38,240 nt of DNA from Polyangiaceae bacterium (GCA_016933275.1 JAFGBI010000193.1:1-38240); one strand, 5' to 3'. Shown: positions 23,565 through 33,419, counted from the first letter of the stretch. Translations and numbers: made by a program. The notes: a model not told the origin generated them from the sequence alone.

Positions 23565-25760
23565 TCAGCGCACCTCGAGCCCAGCGAACGCGGTGGGGAC
23601 GTAGTCGTAGTTCACGAACGGGGCCGCACCCGGGCCGGCAAACACCTGCCGAAGCCCACCGCCAGCGAACAGGCTGACGCGCTTCTTCAGCACATCCACC
23701 CCGATCTTGCCGCGGTAATGGATCGCCTGTGCGTCGTGCTCGTTCGATGCGCGAACGTCCCAGTCGCCGCGCCACAGCGCGTCGATCTCGAAGAACACTG
23801 GTCGAAGGGGCAGGTGCACACCGACGCCTGCGGTCGCGTCCCAGGTCGTGGCGATCGGATCACCCCCCAGGCCGAATTGCGTGTAGAGGGGGCCGACGAG
23901 AAACTTCCCGGCGAGGTCGAGCCCGCCAACGAGATTGGACGGATGGCCCTCGATGGCGTGCTCGTGCCAGGCCACGACCCGCGGCCCGCCCTTCGCGATG
24001 TTGACGAGCCCGATCGGCATTCCCTCGTTCTTCCGCGAGACGTTGACGAGCCCCACCTGGGTACCGCTCACGTCGCGCGCCACGTTGACGAGTCCGAGCT
24101 GCAAGCCGTGGACGTCGCGGGCGACGTTGACGATCGGGGCGATCTCCGCGCCCCTCACGTCACCAGCTCGGTTGAACAGCCCGGAGACCACGGCCCCCTC
24201 CACCGATTGGGTCACGTTGAAGAGCCCCGCCACGGCGGCGTAATCGACCGATCCGGTGAGGTTGAACAGCCCCGCGACCGCGCCTCCCCGGATGGACCCG
24301 AGACGGTTGAACACACCGGCGATGGCCGCGCCCCGAAATGGAGCCGCGCTGACGTTGGCGATCCCCGCGATCCGCACGCCCTCCACGGGGTCCGGCCTCA
24401 CTGGCGCGCGCGCGGTTCCAGGAGCCGCGTCGGCCTCCGCGCCCGCGTCGCGCGCCATGTTCACGAGGCCAGCGAACATCAAACCCGTCGCCGGTTCCCG
24501 AGCGACGTTGACGAGGTAGCCGATCTGCCCGCCAACCGCCTCACCATCAACGATGTTCACCGCGGCGAGCTGCACCCCGAGGAGATCGCCGCGAACGCGG
24601 TTGAAGATCCCGGCCAGCTGCAGACCGACGACGCCGGAAGCGAGATTCCCGATCCCCGCGCCCTGCCCGCCCTCGACCACCCCGTCGCGCACGTTGATGA
24701 CCCCCGACCCCTCGAAACCTCGCAGCGACCCGCGGCCGACCTGACCAATGCCGGCCCCGGCGAAACCGGCCGTGACCGTCCCGGTCTCCTGCCAGATCGT
24801 AGCCGCGCTCACTCCGTGGGTCGGCCCAGTCGTGATCTGCGTGAGCCCGGCGACGGCGAGCCCCTCAACCCCCCCCTGGCGACCGTGGATCGCGTTGGTG
24901 ACGAAAAGAAAGCGGTACCGGGTCGCGTCGGGATAGATCGCGAACGGCAGCAGGAATGCGGCCTGGAAGACGGCGGGCTCGAGCGGTGGCGAGGCCGCCT
25001 CCGCCGCGTCGATCGCGTGGTGCACCTCGTCGGCAATGCGCGCTCCGCGCTCCCCCGGTGAACGCGGACGGGGTTTCGGTGCGCCCAGCAAGACCCGTTC
25101 GTTGCCGGACGCCGCCGATGCCACCGCGGCCAGCGCCTCCGCCCGCGCCGCTTCCGCCTTGGCGGCCGCGACCTGCGCCGCCTCCGCCTTCGCGGCCGCG
25201 GCCTCCTTCGCCGCCGTGAGCTCTTCGGCCTGGCGACGAGCCGCCTCGGCAGCGCGAAGGGCAACGACGAGCTCACCCGCCTCGTCGCGAGCAAGGTTGC
25301 CCGCGAGCAGGGCAACGGCCTCCACCCGCCGTTCCGGATCGGACGGGACGCGCACGGAGCGTTCGACGGAGCGCCAGCCGTCGGGGCTCTCGAAGACCAT
25401 CCAGACGCGTTCTTCGTCGTCCAGGCGCGTGCGCAACGTGCCCGCAGCGGTCGGGGTCGGGGCATCGACCACATCCACGCCGAGCTCGCGAGCGATGGCC
25501 GCCCGCACCGCCTCGGGATCGACGCCGGACGATCCAGGATCCACCTGCACCACGAGCACCCGCTTCGCCGCCTCCTCCGCAGCGACCGGCCGCGGAACCG
25601 CGACGGCGCCGAGCGCGATCATGGCGAGCAGAAGGCGGAGCCACGTCGTCGAGAACACGTCCGCCGCTCTGCCCGAGATCCCCCACGCCGGCAAGGGCTC
25701 GGCCAACCGCAGCGTTGCGCAGGCCGCCCCTGTCCACCCGTGAGCGGCCCTGGACCTCAT
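23565..25760 (-). CDS. LA_2272-type repeat protein, last gene of Ton operon
   Basis: The predicted exported protein has 731 residues. A hydrophobic stretch (about 41-62, WLRLLLAMIALGAVAV) ends at an AxA-type cleavage site before EEAAKR. A helical, alanine-rich coiled-coil-like segment (about 165-220) follows. Residues about 290-615 carry many copies of a roughly 21-residue motif (GLxNVxxxVxGxQxGLVN), the signature of the LA_2272 surface-repeat family, which likely forms a right-handed solenoid or barrel-like stack. The last 100 residues look like outer-membrane strands. The ATG at 25760 overlaps the tonB stop (ATGA) with GAGG upstream; a GTG at 25658 would give a shorter, more typical signal peptide. 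Its role with the Ton system is not known. Confidence 0.75.
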   Translation of the reverse strand: MRSRAAHGWTGAACATLRLAEPLPAWGISGRAADVFSTTWLRLLLAMIALGAVAVPRPVAAEEAAKRVLVVQVDPGSSGVDPEAVRAAIARELGVDVVDAPTPTAAGTLRTRLDDEERVWMVFESPDGWRSVERSVRVPSDPERRVEAVALLAGNLARDEAGELVVALRAAEAARRQAEELTAAKEAAAAKAEAAQVAAAKAEAARAEALAAVASAASGNERVLLGAPKPRPRSPGERGARIADEVHHAIDAAEAASPPLEPAVFQAAFLLPFAIYPDATRYRFLFVTNAIHGRQGGVEGLAVAGLTQITTGPTHGVSAATIWQETGTVTAGFAGAGIGQVGRGSLRGFEGSGVINVRDGVVEGGQGAGIGNLASGVVGLQLAGIFNRVRGDLLGVQLAAVNIVDGEAVGGQIGYLVNVAREPATGLMFAGLVNMARDAGAEADAAPGTARAPVRPDPVEGVRIAGIANVSAAPFRGAAIAGVFNRLGSIRGGAVAGLFNLTGSVDYAAVAGLFNVTQSVEGAVVSGLFNRAGDVRGAEIAPIVNVARDVHGLQLGLVNVARDVSGTQVGLVNVSRKNEGMPIGLVNIAKGGPRVVAWHEHAIEGHPSNLVGGLDLAGKFLVGPLYTQFGLGGDPIATTWDATAGVGVHLPLRPVFFEIDALWRGDWDVRASNEHDAQAIHYRGKIGVDVLKKRVSLFAGGGLRQVFAGPGAAPFVNYDYVPTAFAGLEVR

Positions 25761-26533
25761 CTAGCGACCTCGAAGCGACAGGTGTAGCTCACCTCGGTCG
25801 CCACCTTCTTTCCACCACGGTTGCGTGGCGGATCCCAGCACGATCCGACCACCGTGCGCTGACAGGCGGCACCGAACTCCGGAGCCGTCGCGGACAGGAT
25901 GCGGGCGGAACGGACGACGCCGTCCGCCTCGATGCGGGCAACGACCACCGCCCTCCCCCCCTCACCGCGCCGACGTGCCTCGGGCGGGTAGTTCGCCTGG
26001 AGCACGCCATCGAGCGACGGCGGGGACGGCCGGCGGGCGAGATCGGCGACGGGAACCACCGGGGGCGGCGGCGGCGGCGGCACCACGCGATGTAGGCTCG
26101 CAGGCTCCACCCCGGGCGCCGACCTCGGGGGCGCCGAGGCCTGGCGCCGCGGATGGCGGATCGGGGCAGTCCTGCTCGAGCCATTTCCCACGACGCTCGT
26201 CCAACCATCACCCGACCCATCGTCGGTCAGGGTGACGCCGGAGAGATCGACGAGCTCGGGTTCGGTTGCCTGGGGGGGATCGACCTCGGCGGGCTCGGGC
26301 GCAGCGGGTGCCGTCGCCGGCGCCACCGGCTCGGGCTCGGGCTCGGGTCGAGGGGGTGGGGGTGGGGCTGGCGTGGCCGGGGGCGGCGGCGGGACCTCGA
26401 ACTCGACGGTGGACGGCGGGAGTGGCTGTCCGGTCGCCAAGGGAGCGAGCGTGAGGGTGACCAGAGCTGCTCCGTGGAGCCCGAGGCTCCCCACGATCCC
26501 GACCGCGTGGCGCGCCGTGATGAACGCTGTCAT
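25757..26533 (-). CDS. TonB energy transducer
   Basis: This 258-residue protein transmits inner-membrane proton-motive energy to outer-membrane receptors. The ATG at 26533 has GAGG six bases upstream. The membrane helix (about 8-30) carries Ser16 and His20 in SLGLHGA, the residues conserved in E. coli TonB for coupling to ExbB. A proline-rich spacer (about 47-75, P and E rich) is typical for reaching across the periplasm. The C-terminal TonB domain (about 185-258) begins YPPEARRRGEGG and includes the strand ARIEADGVVRSARIL. Its stop overlaps the LA_2272-type gene and exbD ends seven bases before its start, so it is coupled within the operon. Confidence 0.9.
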   Translation of the reverse strand: MTAFITARHAVGIVGSLGLHGAALVTLTLAPLATGQPLPPSTVEFEVPPPPPATPAPPPPPRPEPEPEPVAPATAPAAPEPAEVDPPQATEPELVDLSGVTLTDDGSGDGWTSVVGNGSSRTAPIRHPRRQASAPPRSAPGVEPASLHRVVPPPPPPPVVPVADLARRPSPPSLDGVLQANYPPEARRRGEGGRAVVVARIEADGVVRSARILSATAPEFGAACQRTVVGSCWDPPRNRGGKKVATEVSYTCRFEVAR

Positions 26534-26540
26534 GGTCGCC

Positions 26541-26966
26541 TCACAAGCGGGCGGTGGTAAGCTCTTCGGGTGCCACGTTGATGGCAAACCGAGCCACGCC
26601 TTCCTGTCGGAGCAGATCGATCACCGCCACCACCTCGCGGTGCGGCGTGGCCCCGTCAGCGGCGATCACGGCTCGGGTGCCCGCGTCTGCGGCGCGGGCC
26701 GAGCGGATCCGCTCGCGGAGCGCGTCGCGCTCGATGGGCTCGGCGTCGAGATAGGTGTGACCATCGGCCGTGACCGAGATGGCGAGGGTGGTGGTGGTGC
26801 TCTCGCCCGTAGCCCCCTTGGGCAGATCTACGGGAATGGTTCGCGAGACGATGTATCCCGCCGTAACCATCAGGATGATGAGCAGCACGAGCACGACATC
26901 CACCAACGGAGTGATGTTGATGCCGGTGATCGGGGCTTCATCGTCGTAGGTGTTGCCTTGGGCCAT
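26541..26966 (-). CDS. exbD: ExbD/TolR biopolymer transport protein
   Basis: This 141-residue single-span inner-membrane protein is part of the proton channel of the Ton motor. The membrane helix (about 19-42) contains TPLVDVVLVLLIILMV with Asp23, the proton-carrying residue conserved in ExbD/TolR. The periplasmic domain (about 50-140) includes GTRAVIAADGATPHREVVAV, typical of the family. It lies between exbB (25-base gap) and tonB (7-base gap). Assignment to Ton rather than Tol follows from the neighbouring tonB and receptor genes. Confidence 0.92.
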   Translation of the reverse strand: MAQGNTYDDEAPITGINITPLVDVVLVLLIILMVTAGYIVSRTIPVDLPKGATGESTTTTLAISVTADGHTYLDAEPIERDALRERIRSARAADAGTRAVIAADGATPHREVVAVIDLLRQEGVARFAINVAPEELTTARL

Positions 26967-26991
26967 GGCGCTCTCCCGTTCTCTCGCGAGC

Positions 26992-27636
26992 TCACTCGGC
27001 GGCCTCGGGCGCTGCTTCGTCGCGCCCCTTGAAGTAGGCGAGCACCTCGCGACCGAGTGCGTCAGCGCGGCCGAGGCGGGTCTTGATGATGCGCTGGAAG
27101 AGGTTATAGGACGCGACCGCGGGCAAGGCGACGAGCAGGCCCACCGCAGTGGCGACCAGCGCCTCCCCGATCTCCACCATCAACCCCGAGGACACCTGGC
27201 CCAACCCTCCCCCGAGCTCGTGGAACGCCCCGATGATGCCGATGACGGTGCCAAGCAGCCCCACGAACGGGGCGTTGCTGCCGAGCGTCCCGAGGTAGGT
27301 CAGGCTCTGTTCCATCTTCAGACGGGAGAGCGCGCTCTCCCCGGCCATGCGCTCCTCGGCGCTCCCAGCCCCGCGGGCCTGCAGCCCCGCCGCCGCGATC
27401 CGCGCCTCGAAGCTCGGAGACTCCTCGAGTCGCCGCCGGGCACGCTCGAGATCGCCGATGATCAGCAAGCGCCGGAGCTCGCGCTGAATCCGTCCGACGT
27501 CATCACGACTGGTCGCGAGGAACACCGCGCGTTCGATGGCGACCGTGACCCCGATGACACTGAGGGCGACGAGCAGCCAGAGCACCCAGCGGGCACCGAG
27601 CATCGTGAAGGCGTTGAGGGCTTGGTCGATATCCAT
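26992..27636 (-). CDS. exbB: ExbB/TolQ-type MotA proton channel protein
   Basis: The protein has 214 residues with three membrane helices (about 14-35, 107-132 and 150-175). The conserved channel motif GLLGTVIGIIGAFHEL (about 126-141) and the later GEALVATAVGLLVALPAVASYN region identify the MotA/TolQ/ExbB family. The ribosome site GGAGG lies seven bases before the ATG at 27636. It forms the motor with ExbD downstream. The preceding lipoprotein gene ends 74 bases before it. Confidence 0.92.
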   Translation of the reverse strand: MDIDQALNAFTMLGARWVLWLLVALSVIGVTVAIERAVFLATSRDDVGRIQRELRRLLIIGDLERARRRLEESPSFEARIAAAGLQARGAGSAEERMAGESALSRLKMEQSLTYLGTLGSNAPFVGLLGTVIGIIGAFHELGGGLGQVSSGLMVEIGEALVATAVGLLVALPAVASYNLFQRIIKTRLGRADALGREVLAYFKGRDEAAPEAAE

Positions 27637-27710
27637 GGTCAGTCACCTCCGGGGTCGGGTGCCCCTCGGTTTCGGGGCGCGCCATTGAGTTCCCGGAACC
27701 CGAGGATCGT

Positions 27711-28658
27711 TCAGTGATTTGGGACCACGCACACCGAGCGCTCGATCCAGTCCACCCCACCTCGCAGGTCGCGGCCGACGAAATAGAACCGCACGATCTC
27801 GCCGGCTTCCGCGACCGTCTCCGGCGCCTCCCAGGTGACTTCGAGGCGATCCATGTCGGCGTCGTCCTCGATGGCCCCGTAGGAGTGATCGAGATCGCCC
27901 CCCGTCGAGAGATAGGTGATTTGAAGCGCCTCGCGCGTGGGTTCCGCCGGATCGCCCGGCTCGAGCGACTCCCGATCGGTCGGGGAGGGGGTGAGGGCGA
28001 TCAGGTGTTCCCCGCTCCCAGCGCCAACCGTCGGGCGGGTCTCCCCACCCTCGCAGCTGGCGCCCGCCATGTCGGTCGGTTCGGCGGGCTCCCATGCGTT
28101 GCCGTCGAGCTCGACGGGCGCGGACGCCAGATCGGGGTTTCGGTTGCCCTGGCCGCCGCGGGCGATGCCGACGTCGAGGCTGAACCTCAGCGGTCGTGCC
28201 GCAGGTTCGGAGCAGCCGCTGTCGATGATCGACTCGCCCAGCACGGGGACACCGGAGCTACAGAGAACGCCGAGCGCCAGCCCGCGGTCGATGTCGGCGA
28301 GAAGGTCTTCGCCAGGCAGCTCGAAGTGGATCCATGGCTCCTCGGTCGAGGGCTCATCCGTGACCGCGATGGCAAACGGAGCCCCAGCGCACTCGGATAC
28401 GCCCATCGACTGCGGGAGGCCCGGACAGACCAGGAGCCCCACGGTCATCGGGACCTTGGCCTCCGGGTATCCGACGAGCCACCGCACGGTCGCGCCCTCG
28501 CCCGCGGCGGGCCAGGCGCGCTCCGGTGCCCCGTCCACCTCCACCTTTCCGCCGATCACCCGTGGTTCCTCGATGAGCTGAGGAGCCTTGAGGGGCTCGC
28601 CGCAGGCGGCCGCCACCAGGACGAAGAGCACGGACGAACCGAAGGGAAGCCGGATCAT
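27711..28658 (-). CDS. Ton-operon lipoprotein of unknown function
   Basis: The predicted lipoprotein has 315 residues. The signal ends in VAAAC (lipobox, Cys19). The mature part is beta-rich with conserved Trp and Cys residues and two disulfide candidates; no catalytic motif is visible. Its ATG overlaps the TonB-dependent receptor stop in ATGA, so it is coupled to the receptor and probably acts with it, perhaps as a substrate-capturing surface lipoprotein in the manner of SusD-like partners. It shows no sequence resemblance to SusD that I can see, so this is inference from position. Confidence 0.75.
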   Translation of the reverse strand: MIRLPFGSSVLFVLVAAACGEPLKAPQLIEEPRVIGGKVEVDGAPERAWPAAGEGATVRWLVGYPEAKVPMTVGLLVCPGLPQSMGVSECAGAPFAIAVTDEPSTEEPWIHFELPGEDLLADIDRGLALGVLCSSGVPVLGESIIDSGCSEPAARPLRFSLDVGIARGGQGNRNPDLASAPVELDGNAWEPAEPTDMAGASCEGGETRPTVGAGSGEHLIALTPSPTDRESLEPGDPAEPTREALQITYLSTGGDLDHSYGAIEDDADMDRLEVTWEAPETVAEAGEIVRFYFVGRDLRGGVDWIERSVCVVPNH

Positions 28659-31201
28659 AGCTCACCTCGCACACCAAGGTTCGGGATGACGGGGAGCCCG
28701 CTGTAGGATTCCCGCGTGGAGTAGTCGAAGCTGTAGTCGAGACCCTGCTGGGTCTGCGCGTTGTAGGCGTTCATGACATCGAGGTAGACAGCGAGCTTCA
28801 GCCGCTTGATGGTCCACTCCTTCTCGCCGCGGACATCGAGCTGGTGGAAGACCGGGTTTCGGGCGCTGTACGGGCGCCCGTAGTACGGCGCGTAGCCGTC
28901 GACACCCGCGTCGTAGACGGAGCCTTTGACGGGCGTGTAGGGGTCGCCGCTCACGACTCGCATCCGCGCGCCGACCTCCCAGCCGCGACCGAGGGCATGG
29001 CTGGCGGTGAAGGCGAGGATGTGGGTCTGATCCTGCTCGAAGAGCCGCCAATCGTCCGTGCGGTCCTGCCGTTCGCTGCGCGAGAGCGTGTAGGCGAGGT
29101 AAGCGAACGTCCGCTTGGTGCGGTAGCGGGCGGAGAGCTCCGCGCCGTAGATCCGGCCAGAACCGTCGTTGAGGAAACGCGGCGGCACCAGCCCGTCGGT
29201 GGCGACGACCCGATGATACAGGTACTTGTAGAACCCCTCGAGACCGAAGCTGAACGAGTCACCGATCGCCTGCTCGACACCGGCGCTTGTGTGCAGGGCG
29301 TGGGTCGGCTCGACGTCGGGGTTGCCGATCTTCTCGAGGGTCTCGTAGTAGACGGGTGGCTGCGAGAAGAGGCCGATCCCCCACTTCAGAGCGGTGGACT
29401 CGGTCGCCTCGTAGCGCGCCGAGACGCGAGGATCCACGGTGACGTCAGCGGTATCGACGAAGCCGTCGACGCGGACGCCGGGGACCAGGAGGAGCTGTTC
29501 CACGGGGCGGATCTCGGCCTCCGCGTAACCCGCCGGTCGCACCATGTGAACAGTGTCTTCGACGTGAACCATGTCGATCGTGGAGGACGACTCTTCGGGG
29601 TTCGAGTCCCCTTCGGACTGGGGCGGTGGTTGCCCCTCGTAGTCCCCGTAGAGGCGCTGGAACTCGCCGTCGAACCCGACGTTGAGCCGGACCGCCTCGG
29701 AGACCCGAACTCCCCAATCGGCACGGGCTGCACCTTGCCAGATCTCGAACTCGGTCTCGAGCGGGCCCATCACCATCAGTCCGCCAAAGCGGCCAACGGA
29801 GAGCTGCAGGTGCTGATCGACGACAGGGCCGAGTTCGCTGTCGAGCGACGCCATTCCGATGTGATACTCGGACGCGAACTCGAGCCGGCCTCGCAACGAG
29901 GGGTCAAAATCGCTTGGATCGGCCATGAACAGGCGCATCGAGTCGTGGCTCCCGTGCGCCATCAGCCGCAGGGTGTGCTTCGAACCGAAGCGGTGGATCG
30001 CGAGCCCCTGGTAGTCCCAGTAGAGCGGGGCAGCGGCCACCGAGTAGTGCGCGTCGGACAGGAACTGTTCAAAGAAGAAGTCGATGTTGCTGCGTCGCCC
30101 CGCGACGGCGACCGCGGTGTCCTCGCCGAGCGGGGCCTCCAACATCGCCATGCTGTCGAACACGCTGAGCTCAAGCAGCCCATGGATGGCGTCCGTGCGG
30201 GGATCCCGGGCCTTGATGTCGATGATCCCGCCCACGGCGCGGCCGTAACGGGCGCTGAAGTTGCCGGGGTAGAGATCCACCCGCTCGACGAGGCGGGAGT
30301 TGAAGGCGCTCTTCGCCGCGACATGGAAGATGTACGGAACGAAGGCGCCTTCCACGTAGGTCTGCGTCTCGTTCCAGGCGGCCCCGCGGATGATCGGATC
30401 GTCGCCCTCCGAGGTCCGCGCGACCCCCGGCATCACCTCGATGGCGCGGATCGCGTCCCCCGCCGTGCCGGGGATCTTGGCGATCTCGGCCGCCGCCACC
30501 GTCCGCCGCGTCACCTCCCGCGGGGGCGCCTCGATCGCCGCCACGGCACCGAACCCTTCGTCCTCGAGGGCAGCCGCCGTCGCGTCCCTGGCGGTCTCGA
30601 AGTCGGCCGGCGGTGGTGCTGGGGGCGTGGCCCCATCCGAGCCGGAGCCAGCAGACGACGGACTGGGGGTAGCCTCGGCGTTCGCGGGCGGGACCTTGGC
30701 CGCCGGGAGCGTGGGGACTGGTGCCGGCGCGGGGGCGATCCGTGCTTCGTAGGTGATGCGAGCGCGAACGGGCTTGCCGGCGCGCTCGGCCGGAGCGAAG
30801 CGACTCCTCTGGATGGCGCTCGCCGCCGCCTCGCCGAACGCCGCGGCTGGCGCGGTCACGACCTCGACTTCCGAGACCCGCCCATCCGCCTCGACGGTGA
30901 TCCGAAGCACCACCGTCACGGGCTTCGTGCCCACCTCTCCTTCGGGCCACGCGGGCTCGCTCCGCTCGACCACGCGCGGCGGAGTCACCCCGGAGGGTGC
31001 CCGGGTGGCGACGGGCGGCGACGGGTCGTCGGCTGCGGCCGGCTCTTGTCCCATCGCCGGTGCGGCGAGGGTGGCGAGCCAGGTCGCGCCGAGAGCGGCG
31101 TGGGTGATTCCTCGGGCTCGAGTATGGTTGCGCAAAGGGGCCTCGCTGGGTCGTCGGGCGTGGGGCAACCGAGGGGCGAACAGTCGCAGCCCCGGCACCA
31201 T
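28655..31201 (-). CDS. TonB-dependent outer-membrane receptor with N-terminal TonB-C-like domain
   Basis: The receptor has 848 residues. A signal segment ends near residue 51 (AAPAMGQ). Residues about 70-155 resemble a TonB C-terminal domain (VTVVLRITVEADGRVSEVEV and ARITYEARI). A proline/serine linker follows. The plug domain covers about 225-335, with PGTAGDAIRAIEVMPGV, IIRGAAWNETQTYVEG and the IDIKARDP end. The barrel occupies the rest, ending in a strand with Leu-Gly-Val-Arg. The substrate cannot be told from sequence; the closest plug features are shared by receptors for complex nutrients. The gene starts a minus-strand operon that continues through lipoprotein, exbB, exbD, tonB and the LA_2272-type gene. 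The start ATG at 31201 lacks a clear ribosome site, and a TTG at 31135 is possible. Confidence 0.85.
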   Translation of the reverse strand: MVPGLRLFAPRLPHARRPSEAPLRNHTRARGITHAALGATWLATLAAPAMGQEPAAADDPSPPVATRAPSGVTPPRVVERSEPAWPEGEVGTKPVTVVLRITVEADGRVSEVEVVTAPAAAFGEAAASAIQRSRFAPAERAGKPVRARITYEARIAPAPAPVPTLPAAKVPPANAEATPSPSSAGSGSDGATPPAPPPADFETARDATAAALEDEGFGAVAAIEAPPREVTRRTVAAAEIAKIPGTAGDAIRAIEVMPGVARTSEGDDPIIRGAAWNETQTYVEGAFVPYIFHVAAKSAFNSRLVERVDLYPGNFSARYGRAVGGIIDIKARDPRTDAIHGLLELSVFDSMAMLEAPLGEDTAVAVAGRRSNIDFFFEQFLSDAHYSVAAAPLYWDYQGLAIHRFGSKHTLRLMAHGSHDSMRLFMADPSDFDPSLRGRLEFASEYHIGMASLDSELGPVVDQHLQLSVGRFGGLMVMGPLETEFEIWQGAARADWGVRVSEAVRLNVGFDGEFQRLYGDYEGQPPPQSEGDSNPEESSSTIDMVHVEDTVHMVRPAGYAEAEIRPVEQLLLVPGVRVDGFVDTADVTVDPRVSARYEATESTALKWGIGLFSQPPVYYETLEKIGNPDVEPTHALHTSAGVEQAIGDSFSFGLEGFYKYLYHRVVATDGLVPPRFLNDGSGRIYGAELSARYRTKRTFAYLAYTLSRSERQDRTDDWRLFEQDQTHILAFTASHALGRGWEVGARMRVVSGDPYTPVKGSVYDAGVDGYAPYYGRPYSARNPVFHQLDVRGEKEWTIKRLKLAVYLDVMNAYNAQTQQGLDYSFDYSTRESYSGLPVIPNLGVRGEL

Positions 31202-31406
31202 GGGTCCCGCGGGAGGGGCAGCGCGGAATCGCTCCGACGGCTGGTCTTGCGCCTGGGTGCCCGGCAGCTTTGGGACCGTTCACGCCGAAACGCATCCGTC
31301 ATCCCATGCCGACCACGCCAGCGGCGACAGCCCCCCGGCCGTCGGCACCCCAAGCGGTCGGGCGAACCGCGGCTCGCCCCGCGGTCCGGTCCCGACTGCG
31401 CGCAGG

Positions 31407-33137
31407 TCAGGGCGTCTCGAACCAGCGCTTCTGGAGCTTCTGGCTGAACCGCTCGAAGGCCGTGGTCGCCATGAGCTCGTAGACCTGTTCCGGCTCGAGC
31501 CTCTCCTGTTGGATGCGGGCAAGATCCGGGACCTGCCAGACCGAATGCTGGACGTCGAGGGTAGTCGGCTTGTTCGGGAGGCGGAAGCTCACCGCAAACA
31601 CGATGCCCACGCCCGCGAACACTCCAGGAGGGCCGCGAGTAGCGAAGGCCCCGCCCAGGTAGGTTTCGTGCGAGAAGAAGACCGTCGGCGTCGTCACCGT
31701 TGGATAGGTCGCCGTAGGATCGTCGATCGAGGCGCCACGGACGACCTCGATGATGTCCTTCGGGAACAGGTGGTCGAAGCGCGCCTTCAGGCGATCGAAC
31801 GCAGCCGTCTCCCTGGGCGCGGCACGCTCCGGGGTGAAGTACCGGGAGGGAAGGTAGCTGGAGCCGCGGTAGTACGGGTTCTTCTTGATGATGTCGTCGG
31901 TCGCCGCAACGGTGGGCCGGAGCGCACGCCGGAAGCGCACTTCGACCCGCGGCCCGTTCTTTTCAGCGTGAGAGAGCAGGCGCTTGACGAAGGGCACGAG
32001 CTCATCGTCACCAGCTGGAGCTTGCTTCTTGAAGCGTTCGAGCGCCTCCAGATAGACGTCGTGGAGCGCGACGGCGAGCTCGCCTTCGACCAGGTCGCGC
32101 CGAACGAGCCGCTTGCCGAGATTGCGGATCGCGGTCGCGGAACCCTGCTTCTTCGCGGCCTCGATCTCGGCGAGCAGCATGGCGCGGAGCGCGACCTCGA
32201 GCTCGGGCCGCACGGGGGTGTTGCCGTGTGCGATGACCACCTTGGCGACCGCCTCGCTGGAGCCCGTGCGCTGCGCTGCCGCGAGCTCGGCCCGGGGAAG
32301 GAGCGCATCGCGGACCTCGGGACGAGCGCCGCCGGCCACGAGGTACGCGAGGTAGGCGTCCGGCGTGTTCGCGGCGTGGGCCGTTACGAAGAGCTGTCGC
32401 TCGCTCGCAGAGTTCCGGACCGTGAACACCGGCCAGGCGAGACCCAGGGCGGGCAATAGCGCGACCCAGGCGGCGTGGCGCAGGATGCCCGGACTGCGCC
32501 GCTGGAGCGGCGCCGTGGGCGTGAGCGGGCTGTGGATCCCCGGATCGACGAGCGGATCGAGCAGCGCGACGTCGTGTTGGCTGTTCGCCTCGAGGGCCGT
32601 CCGCAGCTTCTGTTGATGGACCCCGAGCGCCTCCACCAAGGCGGGCCCTTGCGTCCGATCGAAGAGCGGGAACTCCCACGTCCTGCGGCGGAACACGAGC
32701 CGGATACCGGCACCTTGCGGGAGGAGTTCCGAGCGCGAGAGCTCGTCGAGCCGGGTCACGGCGATGCGCGACGAGCGCGCGTCGATCACTCCCCCGGGGA
32801 ACAGGTAGACCCCACGACGGAACGGGACCATGCCCGCCTGGATCACCTTCCCGATCACCTCGAGGGCACTGAACGTGAGCCACCAGATCGCGACCGCGTA
32901 GACGCCCATCATGTAGGTAGGCGCGAGCGCAAATGGGCTCTTCGCGTCACCGTATCCGTACGCCACGGCGGCGGCCAGCGCCCCACCCGCGACGAGGGCG
33001 GAGAGGATCCAGCCGATTGGCGGCGGCCGTCCCATGGCCTTGTAGGCGAGGGGTAGCGGCGGGGCAGCACCGGCGGTCGCGGCGAGGAACCGCTCCTGAA
33101 TTGCGCGGGGGAGAGCGAAGAACTGGACCTGTCGCAT
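31407..33137 (-). CDS. Multi-span membrane protein with PH-like middle domain
   Basis: The protein has 576 residues. Two membrane helices occur at about 42-63 and 71-98, and a third at about 216-238. Between them, residues about 105-175 have the look of a bacterial PH-like domain (GVYLFPGGVIDARSSRIAVT then a beta strand with FRRRTWEFPLF). The last 330 residues are a soluble, mixed helical domain with no motif I recognise. It lies upstream of the Ton operon on the same strand with 205 bases between, so cotranscription is possible. Function unknown. Confidence 0.75.
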   Translation of the reverse strand: MRQVQFFALPRAIQERFLAATAGAAPPLPLAYKAMGRPPPIGWILSALVAGGALAAAVAYGYGDAKSPFALAPTYMMGVYAVAIWWLTFSALEVIGKVIQAGMVPFRRGVYLFPGGVIDARSSRIAVTRLDELSRSELLPQGAGIRLVFRRRTWEFPLFDRTQGPALVEALGVHQQKLRTALEANSQHDVALLDPLVDPGIHSPLTPTAPLQRRSPGILRHAAWVALLPALGLAWPVFTVRNSASERQLFVTAHAANTPDAYLAYLVAGGARPEVRDALLPRAELAAAQRTGSSEAVAKVVIAHGNTPVRPELEVALRAMLLAEIEAAKKQGSATAIRNLGKRLVRRDLVEGELAVALHDVYLEALERFKKQAPAGDDELVPFVKRLLSHAEKNGPRVEVRFRRALRPTVAATDDIIKKNPYYRGSSYLPSRYFTPERAAPRETAAFDRLKARFDHLFPKDIIEVVRGASIDDPTATYPTVTTPTVFFSHETYLGGAFATRGPPGVFAGVGIVFAVSFRLPNKPTTLDVQHSVWQVPDLARIQQERLEPEQVYELMATTAFERFSQKLQKRWFETP

Positions 33138-33419
33138 GAAACCGTCGGGCCGATTCGGGGCTCGGCCGACAGGTTAACAAAACTACGCTCATCGCGAGCA
33201 TGTCTCTGCGGCTCCGCAGCTGCGGCCCGATGGCCAGTGACCGGATGCCGGGATCTCCTGGCGGAAATGCCCGCAGTTCGCGAATGGCACCGTCTCGGTG
33301 AGCAAGCCGCGTTTCGCCCACGCGGCCTGGTCACCACCACCGGTCAGCGGCAACGCGACCCGAAAGGATGCGTGCGCGCCCTTGCCGGACGCGTCCTGGG
33401 CTCAGACCCCGTCGCGGGT

